Source: Shimia sp051201625 (GTDB taxonomy: Bacteria; Pseudomonadota; Alphaproteobacteria; Rhodobacterales; Rhodobacteraceae). Taken from it: a stretch of 64,000 nucleotides of DNA. Of the stretch, positions 44,295 through 52,184 are shown in pieces; position 1 is the stretch's first letter; every line of letters begins with the position of its first letter. A program made the position numbers and the translations under genes. The notes beneath the pieces are model-generated. The model had not been told where the DNA came from. It saw only the letters and a program-made list of their open reading frames with translations, and made no database searches. The stretch covers positions 1,860,001 to 1,924,000 of the forward strand of contig NZ_CP179203.1 of assembly GCF_051201625.1 (NCBI RefSeq), read 5' to 3'.

Positions 44295-45067
44295 AGGGAT
44301 ATCCCCCCGATAACCTGATCCAACTTGGCAACAACGCTCATAGCAGCAAGGGCGGATGAGCGTGGGTTGTCCGGTAAGGAATTGCCGCTGATCTGAAAGT
44401 GAAAGTCGCCAAACTCACCGCTCGCTGTGATTTCATGGATATTTTGGCGAATTGTAGGATCGGCGATCAAGCGCACTTGAGTGTCATCAAAACCAAGGCC
44501 CGCCAGTGCCACTGCTGCTGCTACATTGGCATTCTTTGGATAACTCAAAGCCGCTTCGCGCGCGCTGCCTTCGAAATGGGTGTGGGCCGTTTGCCTGAGC
44601 GCTCCTAGATTAATTTTGCTTTCTGCTGGGGAGCCTAACCAACCTTTTGGTGGTTTGCGTCCGGTGTAGGCAACTGCGTGCAGCCTCCCGATACGTGCTG
44701 CCTTCAGGCAATCCAGTGCACCAATGGCACCGCTGGCAAGATGCAGTTTTGATCGACCTTTGGCAGCGGTTTGTTCCAGAGCACCCATGATTTGAGGATC
44801 TGCCAGTGCCCCAAGCGATACGGTGATCACATCCATTCCCCGCTCCAAAAGCTGTGGGCCATAGGTTGCTAAAGCCGTGTGTCCGGCGCAGTCGATCATG
44901 AATTCGATGTCTTGTGGCAGATCATCGACAGACCCGACCTCAAGGGCCGCCTCTTGGTTCACCCGCTCGGGCCGCAGTAACACTGCCGCGATCTCATGCC
45001 CCCGCGCTTTCAGCACGGGCGAGACGTAACGCGCAATCGCGCCTCTTCCGATCAAACCTAATTTCAT
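44291..45067 (-). CDS. L-aspartate dehydrogenase-like protein (NadX/DUF108 family)
   Basis: A 258-residue protein. The Rossmann start is MKLGLIGRGAIA. ASGAIGALDCLKAA and SYPKNANVAAAVALAGLGFDDTQVRLIADP are the family's core, and H211 in NIHEITASG is the expected catalytic histidine. NadX oxidises aspartate to iminoaspartate with NAD(P), or runs in reverse as an imine reductase. It is the first gene of a leftward unit with LysR and an aldehyde dehydrogenase. No nadA or nadC is adjacent, so a catabolic amine or imine role in this cluster is more likely than NAD synthesis. Confidence 0.85.
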   Translation of the reverse strand: MKLGLIGRGAIARYVSPVLKARGHEIAAVLLRPERVNQEAALEVGSVDDLPQDIEFMIDCAGHTALATYGPQLLERGMDVITVSLGALADPQIMGALEQTAAKGRSKLHLASGAIGALDCLKAARIGRLHAVAYTGRKPPKGWLGSPAESKINLGALRQTAHTHFEGSAREAALSYPKNANVAAAVALAGLGFDDTQVRLIADPTIRQNIHEITASGEFGDFHFQISGNSLPDNPRSSALAAMSVVAKLDQVIGGISL

Positions 45068-45215
45068 AAAGTAAACTTACGTCAAAATTGCCACAACTGG
45101 AATTGAAAAGCGTTTGATATTCGATTTTCCAATACCCAATTGCAGGCTTTCACCTTGGATCAACAGCCAATGTCGCGTTTTGCTGCATGCGACACTCTCA
45201 GAAGGCCGATCTGAC
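45068..45215. promoter_or_regulatory. Divergent control region of the dioxygenase cluster
   Basis: A 148-bp gap between oppositely transcribed operons. An interrupted inverted repeat TGGAA (45099-45103) / TTCCA (45127-45131) extended by AAAA and TTTT (TTGAAAA...ATTTTCC) lies in it and may be the LysR site. The assignment is by position only. Confidence 0.4.
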
Positions 45216-46169
45216 ATGAAATATACAAAACACGAAGCAAAAGAATATGCGCGCGAGAACATGAAGGGTATTTGGGCCGCTGCCCTGAACCCGTTCAACG
45301 ATGACCTGACATTGGACGAAGTGGGTTTGCGCGCCAATATTCGCCACTGGATAGATGATCTGGACATTCAGGGCCTGTTCGTCGCTGGCAAGCAGGGCGA
45401 GTTCTGGTCCATGTCGCTGGACGAACGAAAACGTAATATGACGATTGCGGCAGACGAATGTGCGGGCAAGGCCGGAACGATCATGTCCATTTCCGATCAG
45501 AACTTGGAAACCGCGTTGGACCTTGGCCGTCATGCACAAAATTGTGGTGCAGATTATGTAGTGGTCCATGCGCCGATGCTCAGCTTTTGTCAGGAACGTG
45601 GCGAGGTTCTGTACCAGTATTACAAGCGCTTTTGCGATGAGCTGGATATCGGCATCGCCATGTGGAGCCACCCTGACAGCGGCTATCTGATGCAACCCGA
45701 AGAATGCGCTCGGATTGCGAATCTGCCCAACATCGTGGCGATCAAATATTCGGTCCCGCGTGAAATGTATGTGCGCCTGACCCATCTCTTGGGAGACAAA
45801 ATTCACGTCTCGACCTCGGCGGAGCATGAGTGGCTGGACAATGTCCTTGAATTGGATTGGAAGCTCTATTTGTGTTCGTCGCCGCCGTATCAGCTGCAAA
45901 CCGCTAGTGACCAACGCATGAACGAATACACACGGCTGGCATTCGCGGGAAAGGCCGATGAGGCGCGACGGGTCTTTGACAGCCTCAATCCGGTGCGCGA
46001 TGCTATGAAGCGGACAAAACCGCCAGGCAAACCCACCGCATTTGGAAAATACTGGCAAGAATTGCTGGGCCAGCGCGGCGGTTGCGTCCGCACCCCGATG
46101 CTCGAACTGACCGACGTGGAAAAGGGTCTGATCCGTAAGGCATTCGACGAATGTGGTCTGAAACGATGA
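45216..46169 (+). CDS. Dihydrodipicolinate-synthase-family aldolase/hydratase of unknown substrate
   Basis: A 317-residue DapA-fold class I lyase. The pyruvate-binding loop corresponds to GLFVAGKQGEFWSM (53-66; usual GTTGE), and the Schiff-base lysine is K177 in NIVAIKYSVP. The usual catalytic tyrosine (YNxP) is not present: the equivalent strand reads IGIAMWSHPDSGY, with W150 in its place. This is atypical for DHDPS, NAL or KDG aldolase and points to a hydratase-aldolase branch or a new reaction. ATG 45216 gives the natural N-terminus. It is first gene of the rightward operon. Confidence 0.85.
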   Translation: MKYTKHEAKEYARENMKGIWAAALNPFNDDLTLDEVGLRANIRHWIDDLDIQGLFVAGKQGEFWSMSLDERKRNMTIAADECAGKAGTIMSISDQNLETALDLGRHAQNCGADYVVVHAPMLSFCQERGEVLYQYYKRFCDELDIGIAMWSHPDSGYLMQPEECARIANLPNIVAIKYSVPREMYVRLTHLLGDKIHVSTSAEHEWLDNVLELDWKLYLCSSPPYQLQTASDQRMNEYTRLAFAGKADEARRVFDSLNPVRDAMKRTKPPGKPTAFGKYWQELLGQRGGCVRTPMLELTDVEKGLIRKAFDECGLKR

Positions 46170-46276
46170 CGCCGCTTTCCGGTAACGCGATATAAGTAAT
46201 TCGGATATCTACATGCGAACAATTTCTTTGCGGTTATGATACATATCGTCGAAGCTCAATAAAATAGGAGGTACCG

Positions 46277-46819
46277 ATGTCAAAGTTACAAGCATTCAAC
46301 TTTCGAACCTGGATTGAAGAAAATCGTCACCTGCTCAAACCACCGGTTGGAAACAAGATGGTGTTTGAAGAGGCTGACTTGATGGTCACGGTTGTCGGCG
46401 GCCCAAACAAGCGCACGGACTATCATGACGATCCTGTCGAAGAGTTCTTCTATCAACTTGAAGGCGACATGCTGCTTAAGCTCTTTGATGGTGAGGAATT
46501 TTATGACGTGCCGATCCGCGAAGGCGAAATCTTCCTTTTGCCGGCGCATGTCCGCCATTCGCCACAGCGCCCGCAAGAAGGCTCTGTCGGGCTGGTTATC
46601 GAACCTAAACGCCAAACAGGTGAATTAGACGCGATCGAATGGTACTGTTTTGAGTGCGGAACCAAAGTGTTCCGTGCTGAGATTCAGTTAAAGTCAATCG
46701 TCAAAGATTTGCCGCCCATCTATGAAAAATTCTATGCCTCCAAAAAAGACCGCACGTGTCCGAATTGCCAAGCGGTACACCCTGGTAAAGAGCCGCCCGA
46801 AGGTTGGGTGAAATTGTAA
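46277..46819 (+). CDS. 3-hydroxyanthranilate 3,4-dioxygenase
   Basis: A 180-residue cupin dioxygenase with every expected catalytic residue. Iron ligands are H50, E56 and H94 (TDYHDDPVEEFFYQLEG, LPAHVRHSPQRP), and substrate contacts are R46, R98 and E109. The C-terminal rubredoxin-like iron site C124, C127, C161, C164 is intact, as in bacterial enzymes. It opens 3-hydroxyanthranilate to 2-amino-3-carboxymuconate-6-semialdehyde, which cyclises to quinolinate unless decarboxylated. A perfect AGGAGGT ribosome site lies 6 nt before the ATG. No ACMS decarboxylase or kynurenine genes are in the window, which makes the context unusual. Confidence 0.94.
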   Translation: MSKLQAFNFRTWIEENRHLLKPPVGNKMVFEEADLMVTVVGGPNKRTDYHDDPVEEFFYQLEGDMLLKLFDGEEFYDVPIREGEIFLLPAHVRHSPQRPQEGSVGLVIEPKRQTGELDAIEWYCFECGTKVFRAEIQLKSIVKDLPPIYEKFYASKKDRTCPNCQAVHPGKEPPEGWVKL

Positions 46820-46842
46820 TCGAAATTAACAACGGGGAAACC

Positions 46843-47817
46843 ATGAAATACTTCAAGAAACTTCTCACCTCCGCAGCTTTGCTTGCAATGTCATCCTTAA
46901 CGGTACAGGCCGATGAATTTCGTCTTGGACTGATCACACCGCCTCCACACATCTGGACAAAAGCTGCCGAAGCTTTCGGGGCTGAACTGGCCGAAGCCAG
47001 CGACGGCGCGCATAGCCTATCCGTCTTCCCGGCCCGTCAGTTGGGCAACGAGGCAGAAATGTTGCAACAGTTGCAAACCGGCGCTTTGGACATGGCATTC
47101 ATGACTGTCGCCGAGGTTTCAAACCGCGCGCCAGAGCTTGGCGCTTTTTACGCACCCTATCTTGCGAATGATATTGGTCATGCGGGCCGCATTCTTCGCT
47201 CTGACTCTGCCAAATCCATGCTAGAGCCGCTGCCCGGTCAAGTTGGTGTTGTTGGTCTTGGCTACGGCATGGCGGGTCTGCGCCAGATCGTCAGCAGGGG
47301 CGACGTTAGCAGCGCGGCTGATCTGGCCGGCAAAAAGTTGCGTATCACACCTTTTGCGCCAATCCTTGATTTCTACAATGCGGTCGGTGCGGCACCCACA
47401 CCGATGCCATTGCCCTCTGTCTATGATGCACTTGCCAATGGTCAGGTCGATGCTATCGATATGGACGCCGAATTGATCTGGGTACTTAAATACTATGATC
47501 ACGCGGATACCATCGTGCAATCTGACCATATGATGTTTCCGATGGTAGGGCTGGTGTCGGCCAAAGTCTGGGCGGGTATGTCGGAAGATGACCGCGCAAT
47601 GATTAGTGACTTGATGACAAAACATGTAGACAGCACGATCGACAGCTATGTCGCAAAAGAAGCAGGCTGGCTGGAACAGATTGCTGGCACTGGCAAGACC
47701 TATACTAAGGTCGATGCCTCGTTTTTTGGCAATGCGATTGACGAATGGAACGCGATCTGGTCTCAAAAGACGTCGTCGCTCGACGCATTGCGCGCCACTG
47801 CTGCAGACACTGAATAA
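46843..47817 (+). CDS. dctP: TRAP transporter solute-binding protein DctP
   Basis: A 324-residue periplasmic receptor. A Sec signal peptide (MKYFKKLLTSAALLAMSSLTVQA) precedes DEFRLGLITPPPHIWTKAAEAFGAELAE. The DctP core has ELGAFYAPYLANDIGHAG and LAGKKLRITPFAP, where the conserved arginine that salt-bridges a carboxylate ligand sits (LRITP). The ligand is therefore an organic or aromatic acid. It follows the dioxygenase gene by 23 nt and precedes a terminator-like hairpin. It works with DctQ and DctM as a sodium-driven high-affinity importer. Confidence 0.93.
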   Translation: MKYFKKLLTSAALLAMSSLTVQADEFRLGLITPPPHIWTKAAEAFGAELAEASDGAHSLSVFPARQLGNEAEMLQQLQTGALDMAFMTVAEVSNRAPELGAFYAPYLANDIGHAGRILRSDSAKSMLEPLPGQVGVVGLGYGMAGLRQIVSRGDVSSAADLAGKKLRITPFAPILDFYNAVGAAPTPMPLPSVYDALANGQVDAIDMDAELIWVLKYYDHADTIVQSDHMMFPMVGLVSAKVWAGMSEDDRAMISDLMTKHVDSTIDSYVAKEAGWLEQIAGTGKTYTKVDASFFGNAIDEWNAIWSQKTSSLDALRATAADTE

Positions 47818-47836
47818 TAGTTACACTAAAGTGATA

Positions 47837-47867
47837 AGGGCGCGGGGTTCAGTCCGCGCTCTTTTTT
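47837..47867 (+). terminator. Attenuating terminator between dctP and dctQ
   Basis: AGGGCGCGG, an 8-nt loop, and CCGCGCTCT form a 9-bp stem (one G-U) followed by TTTTT. Placed inside an operon, it probably gives partial termination, so the binding protein is made in excess over the membrane subunits. Confidence 0.75.
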
Positions 47868-47880
47868 ATGGGGGACAAGC

Positions 47881-48414
47881 ATGTTGTTTCGGGTGTCAGC
47901 CGCATGGGCGAGGATCGAACTAGGATGTGCTGCCATTCTGGCTGTGTGTGTAACGGTCCTGATCCTGCTTAATGTAATCACCCGCACCGCGGGGAATGCC
48001 CTGTTCTGGATTGATGAGCTGGCTATTTATGCGATGGTCTGGATGACGTTTCTGGGGGCCTCGGCAGCACTGCATCATCGCAACGCGATCTCGATAACAA
48101 TTCTTACGGATGCCCTGCCCAAAAAGGGAAAACAGACAGTCGTCAAACTGGTTGACATAATCGTATTTTTCTTTGCCCTAGCGATGGTGTGGTTTTGCTG
48201 GCGGTGGTTCCTGCCGCTGGATATTGTAAACGCCGGTTTTGACCGGATTGCGTTTCAGGGCAATACATTCAATTTCATTTATTCAGAGCCGACGCTGACC
48301 CTAGGTGTTCCCAAACATTTTTTCTGGTTCGCAATGTGGTTTTTTGCGCTGGGTGCCTTGTTGCATTCTACCATGCATGTCTTTTCTCGCCTCACAGACG
48401 GTGACGTATTATGA
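47881..48414 (+). CDS. dctQ: TRAP transporter small permease DctQ
   Basis: A 177-residue membrane protein with four hydrophobic helices (about residues 15-33, 48-65, 88-108, 145-163). The family motif is WIDELAIYAMVWMTFLGASAALHHR with the conserved acidic pair and histidine. It pairs with the large permease and may contact the binding protein. Its stop overlaps the dctM start by 4 nt. The ATG lies 14 nt after the T-tract of the intra-operon hairpin and is preceded by GGGGGA. Confidence 0.9.
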   Translation: MLFRVSAAWARIELGCAAILAVCVTVLILLNVITRTAGNALFWIDELAIYAMVWMTFLGASAALHHRNAISITILTDALPKKGKQTVVKLVDIIVFFFALAMVWFCWRWFLPLDIVNAGFDRIAFQGNTFNFIYSEPTLTLGVPKHFFWFAMWFFALGALLHSTMHVFSRLTDGDVL

Positions 48415-49670
48415 GCCCGATTGTCTTTCTAACGGCTCTCATCATTTCGGTGCCAGTCGCCATCGTTCTGGGCATCACCTCGATCTGGTATATATGGGTA
48501 AGTGGCAACACGATCCTTTACGACAGTTTCGCACAGAAAATGTTCGCGGGGCTTGAGAATTATGGCCTGTTGGCCATCCCGCTATTTATGCTCACCGGCG
48601 AGTTGATGAACGAAGGCGGCATGACCCGCCGGCTGATTGCTCTTGCACGCGTGTTTGTCGGCGGTTTTCGGGGGGGATTGGCCTATATCAATCTCTTGGC
48701 GAATATGTTCATGGCTGCAATTATCGGTTCTGCTACAGCGCAGATCGCGGTGATGTCACGGGCCATGGTTCCAGCGATGGAACAAGAGGGATACGACAAA
48801 GGTTTTGCTGCCGCGACCACTGCGGCTGGTGGCCTTCTGGCGCCGGTCATTCCACCTTCGATGATGTTTGTTATCTATGGTGTGTTGGCGCAGATCCCTA
48901 TTGGCGAGATGTTCATCGCCGGCGTAATCCCCGGCCTTATGATGGCATTTGCCTTTGCAATTGTCATCACTTTGATTGGTTGGTCGCAGCAGTTTCCCAA
49001 AGGTACATGGATGTCTCCGGGCGAGGCTATCAAAGCCCTTGTTGCCGCATTACCTGCGATGTTGGTACCCTTGTCGATCATCGGCGGCATCTTGTTTGGC
49101 ATTGCAACCCCAACTGAGTCTGCGGCAGTTGCATCGCTGATTGCGTTTCTTGTGGGCTGGTTGATTTACCGGGACCTCAATCCACGCGCCTTAGGCGAAA
49201 TGTTCAAGCGCACAGCCGCCAATGCTTCAATGATCCTGTTCATGATCGCAGCGGCAAGTGTTTTTGGCTGGGTCATCATCTACGAGGAACTGCCGCAGAA
49301 ATTGGCAGGGTTGATCACTTCGATTACCTCTGATCCATTTGTTTTTCTTCTGATCGTTAACGTAGCCCTGTTATTGGTAGGTATGGTGATCGACGGAATT
49401 GCTGCGATCATTCTGATCACACCAATATTGCTGCCGATCGCGACGGGGTCTTACGATATCAGCCCCTATCAGTTTGGGATTGTGGCCTGCCTGAACCTTG
49501 TGCTGGGGCTACTTACACCTCCAGTTGGTATCGGTTTATACATCGCGTCTTCCATGAGTGGCGCATCACCCGGTTCAATCCTGAGATCCCTCTGGCCATT
49601 TCTTGTCGCAGTCGCAGTGGTTCTTGTACTGCTAAGCTACTTTCCGCTTTTATCCGTCTACCTGATCTGA
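48411..49670 (+). CDS. dctM: TRAP transporter large permease DctM
   Basis: A 419-residue polytopic inner-membrane protein with about 12 helices. GEASATAQIAVMSRAMVPAM-like (here ATAQIAVMSRAMVPAME) and GLLAPVIPPSMMFVIYG are signature loops. NLVLGLLTPPVGIGLYIASSMSG closes the transport core and holds the second sodium/substrate hairpin. It is the last gene of the operon. Substrate specificity lies in DctP. A carboxylate related to the dioxygenase pathway is the natural candidate. Confidence 0.94.
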   Translation: MSPIVFLTALIISVPVAIVLGITSIWYIWVSGNTILYDSFAQKMFAGLENYGLLAIPLFMLTGELMNEGGMTRRLIALARVFVGGFRGGLAYINLLANMFMAAIIGSATAQIAVMSRAMVPAMEQEGYDKGFAAATTAAGGLLAPVIPPSMMFVIYGVLAQIPIGEMFIAGVIPGLMMAFAFAIVITLIGWSQQFPKGTWMSPGEAIKALVAALPAMLVPLSIIGGILFGIATPTESAAVASLIAFLVGWLIYRDLNPRALGEMFKRTAANASMILFMIAAASVFGWVIIYEELPQKLAGLITSITSDPFVFLLIVNVALLLVGMVIDGIAAIILITPILLPIATGSYDISPYQFGIVACLNLVLGLLTPPVGIGLYIASSMSGASPGSILRSLWPFLVAVAVVLVLLSYFPLLSVYLI

Positions 49671-49724
49671 AAATAGATTAGCTCAGAGCTTTGAAAATTC
49701 CAATCAAGCAATGTTTTATTCAGA

Positions 49725-49855
49725 GCAGCCATCCGTTCGAGCTGCAGCATCAGTCGAAGTTGGCTCGGAGTCGCCGTTCGCTATGCGCGGTACGAAGGCC
49801 AGCAATGCGGACAAAGTGTGCATTCGCTGAACGCGCCCCAATGTCCGCTTCTAAC
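49725..49855. repeat. Dispersed intergenic repeat, copy B
   Basis: It shares ccgttcgctatgcgc (49775-49789) and ccagcaatgcggacaaa (49800-49816) with copy D at 58.1 kb, with further matching bases between and after. It shares atgcggacaaagtg with copy C. Non-coding and located between operon ends. Confidence 0.75.
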
Positions 49856-49865
49856 GACTTCACTT

Positions 49866-49896
49866 AAAAAGGGGCATCGGAATAAACCGACGCCCC
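49866..49896 (-). terminator. Rho-independent terminator of the DJ-1/PfpI gene
   Basis: Read on the minus strand, GGGGCGTCGG, loop TTTATT, CCGATGCCCC (one internal mismatch) runs into TTTTT. It lies 44 nt after the stop of the leftward gene. Confidence 0.8.
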
Positions 49897-49939
49897 CTGT
49901 GCAGTATCTCCCGCACTGGAATACCTAGATTCGAGGTAG

Positions 49940-50623
49940 TTAACCCAGAGTTTCAAGCACCAACTTAGCGACAGCAGTCGATGACGCTGGATTTTGACCT
50001 GTAATCAAATTGCCGTCTTTTTGAGCGTGTGGGGCCCAATCTTCGATCTTGATGAACAGGCCGCCACGATCAATCAATGTGTCTTCAACCAAAACCGGAA
50101 CGACATTGGTGAGGCCAACGGCGTCTTCCTCGGCGTTGGTGAAGCCCGTGACTTTGCGGCCCTTTACGATGTATTCGCCGTTCGTATCTTTGGCATTGGC
50201 CAGGGCGATGGATGCGTGGCAAACGGTTGAAACAACCTTGTCCGCGGCCCAGAATGCTTCAATCAAGCTGATGGATTGCGCGTCATCCACCAGATCCCAC
50301 ATTGGGCCGTGGCCACCCGGATAAAACACGCCATCAAAATCGGAGGCGTTGACGTCAGCCAGTTTTGCAGTGTTCGCGAGGGCCGTCTTTCCCGCCTCAT
50401 CTGCTTGAAAACGGTCGGTGTCTGCTGTTTGAAAGCCAACCGCATCGCTTTTTGGATCCAGTGGAGGCTGCCCACCTTTGGGCGAAGCAAGTGTGAGTTC
50501 GGCGCCAGCATCCAAGAAAGCGTAATAAGGTGCCGCAAATTCTTCCAGCCAAAACCCGGTCTTCTCACCGGTGTCGCCAAGTGTCTCGTGAGACGTCAGT
50601 ACAATTAGGATTTTCTTGGACAT
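49940..50623 (-). CDS. DJ-1/PfpI-family protein (Hsp31/type 1 glutamine amidotransferase-like)
   Basis: A 227-residue DJ-1 superfamily protein. The nucleophile elbow is VSTVCHASIA with C135-H136, preceded by GVFYPGGHGPMWDL, the oxyanion GGHG of the Hsp31-type branch. Members act as glyoxalase III/deglycase, chaperone or redox-stress proteins. Length and the long N-terminal loop (GEKTGFWLEEFAAPYY) match the HchA/catalase-associated branch. ATG 50623 follows AAGGAA. It is divergent from a LysR gene, its probable regulator, and ends at a clear terminator. Confidence 0.9.
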   Translation of the reverse strand: MSKKILIVLTSHETLGDTGEKTGFWLEEFAAPYYAFLDAGAELTLASPKGGQPPLDPKSDAVGFQTADTDRFQADEAGKTALANTAKLADVNASDFDGVFYPGGHGPMWDLVDDAQSISLIEAFWAADKVVSTVCHASIALANAKDTNGEYIVKGRKVTGFTNAEEDAVGLTNVVPVLVEDTLIDRGGLFIKIEDWAPHAQKDGNLITGQNPASSTAVAKLVLETLG

Positions 50624-50745
50624 GTGTATTCCTTGCAAGGTCGTAAGGTTACAGGGCCGTAACCTCTTCGATTGAGGATCTATCAATCATTGCTGTATTG
50701 CCACAAGTGAGGTACTCACCAAGACTGTTTTGCACAGCAGCAACA

Positions 50746-51645
50746 ATGGATGAGCAAATGTCGGTTTGGGATGGCGTTGAAGAATTTGTTATGGTGGCAC
50801 GCACGGGCAGCTTCACGGCGTCTGCACGACGTCTGAATGTTTCGACCTCACATGTGTCGCGGCGCGTACAATCGCTCGAAGACAGGTTGGGTGTGAAATT
50901 GCTGGCGCGTACCACACGAGCAGTCAAGCTGACGGACCTTGGCCGTGACTATCTAAACAGAGTTGATGAGTTGATTGGTGGGATAGACGACGCCAATCAG
51001 GCGATCACGGGCGCATTTTCAGACTTTGCCGGCCCAATGCGTGTTTCGGCAGCAGGTCCATTTGCAGAAACCGTGGTCATGCCTATCCTTTTGGAGTTTG
51101 CTGAGCAAAACCCGCAAATTACGCTCGAAGTAGATTTCAACAACAGAAATGTTGACCTGATTGAAGACGGATATGACTTTGCCATCCGATATGGCGCTTT
51201 GGCCGACAGCGCATTGATCGCGCGGAAGCTTGCCACCCGTAAGCTGATATGTGCGGCATCACCTGCCTACCTCGAACGATACGGGGAACCGGCAACGCCT
51301 CAGGAACTGCGTCAGCATTCCTGCATATCTGCGACCAACAATGTATGGCAGTTCTTGGACCCATCAACGAAAAAAGCCATCTCGGTTAGGGTCAAGGGAC
51401 GCGTAAAAACGAATAGCATGGGCCTTATGTGCTTGGCTGTCGAAAAGGGTTTTGGTGTCGCTTACACACCGATGGAGAACCTTGAGGCGATGATCGCGGA
51501 TGGTCGGGTTCTGCGTATTCTTGGAGGCTTTGAAGATCAAAGCAGATCGCATTGGATCGTCTATCCAGAGCGTCGTCATATTCCGCGCAGGGTACGCGCG
51601 GCAGTGGAGTATCTTTTAGATCGGTTGGAAGACCAGCGGATATAG
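50746..51645 (+). CDS. LysR-family transcriptional regulator
   Basis: A 299-residue LTTR of the CrgA/DhcR-like group. The HTH is FVMVARTGSFTASARRLNVSTSHVSRRVQSLEDRLGVKLL. A linker helix follows, then a substrate domain with VDFNNRNVDLIEDGYDFAIRYG. These proteins often control a divergent oxidoreductase or stress gene, here the DJ-1/PfpI gene 122 bp away. The start may be ATG 50746 or 50758. The effector is unknown. It is monocistronic; non-coding DNA with repeat copy C follows. Confidence 0.92.
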   Translation: MDEQMSVWDGVEEFVMVARTGSFTASARRLNVSTSHVSRRVQSLEDRLGVKLLARTTRAVKLTDLGRDYLNRVDELIGGIDDANQAITGAFSDFAGPMRVSAAGPFAETVVMPILLEFAEQNPQITLEVDFNNRNVDLIEDGYDFAIRYGALADSALIARKLATRKLICAASPAYLERYGEPATPQELRQHSCISATNNVWQFLDPSTKKAISVRVKGRVKTNSMGLMCLAVEKGFGVAYTPMENLEAMIADGRVLRILGGFEDQSRSHWIVYPERRHIPRRVRAAVEYLLDRLEDQRI

Positions 51646-51779
51646 TGGGGCTCGCTTCGGCAACTGGTTCTGAGATTGTAAGCACGGGAATGAACGTGAA
51701 TGCCTTGATTGGCGCTCTCCAATTTATCTAAGGGCCTGTTAACCTGACACACTGCAATCACTCAAAGCAGACCTTCATG
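51646..51779. other. Start of the 480-bp non-coding stretch after the LysR gene
   Basis: No gene or clear terminator. The stretch between the LysR stop and the RpiR operon (51646-52098) holds repeat copy C in its middle and nothing else recognisable before the paired operators. Confidence 0.35.
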
Positions 51780-51900
51780 TGGCTCGCAGCATTTTGCACA
51801 ATGGGCTCAAACCGGACCTTCGCTGCGAATGGCGCTGAGGTCAGCTATGCGGACAAAGTGGCGTCAGCGATAAGCAATCCAATGGCCGCTTTGTCTATTT
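51780..51900. repeat. Dispersed intergenic repeat, copy C
   Basis: It shares cacaatgggctcaaa (51798-51812) with copy D, ggaccttcgctgcg (51814-51827) with copy A, and atgcggacaaagtg (51847-51860) with copy B. This chain of pairwise matches ties the four copies into one family. Confidence 0.75.
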
Positions 51901-52098
51901 GGCAAAACATTTACCTTCATCTGTTTTGAAAATTGGCTAGGAACAATGTCACGACTTCTATCAGGATTATGAGCACATGAATATCCGCTTCGGGACATGA
52001 CAACCTTTTTTAGTCTCAAAATTACAAGCAAATAATCTTGGAAATCAGGAGTGCCTGGGAGTCAAAATTGCAGCTACGCGGTGCACAACTGGGGTATT

Positions 52099-52114
52099 TG
52101 CAATATTTATTGCA
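52099..52114. promoter_or_regulatory. RpiR operator, site 1 (perfect palindrome)
   Basis: TGCAATATTTATTGCA is a perfect 7-bp inverted repeat with a 2-bp centre, upstream of the RpiR gene. With site 2 exactly 30 bp away it forms a same-face operator pair. Confidence 0.7.
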
Positions 52115-52128
52115 CAAACAATAATTCA

Positions 52129-52144
52129 TGCTATATGTATTGCA
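52129..52144. promoter_or_regulatory. RpiR operator, site 2
   Basis: TGCTATATGTATTGCA repeats site 1 with one arm mismatch, offset by 30 bp (about three helical turns). It overlaps the longest possible start codon of the RpiR frame (52128), which argues for a downstream start, and lies over a plausible promoter, suggesting autorepression. Confidence 0.65.
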
Positions 52145-52184
52145 TAAACACCTATATTCGCACACTGAGAAGGCATATAACTCG

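Noticed and set aside
45198..46058. 286-codon antisense frame over the DapA-like gene
   Set aside because: It is opposite a conserved enzyme with catalytic lysine in frame; the antisense product has no recognisable fold.
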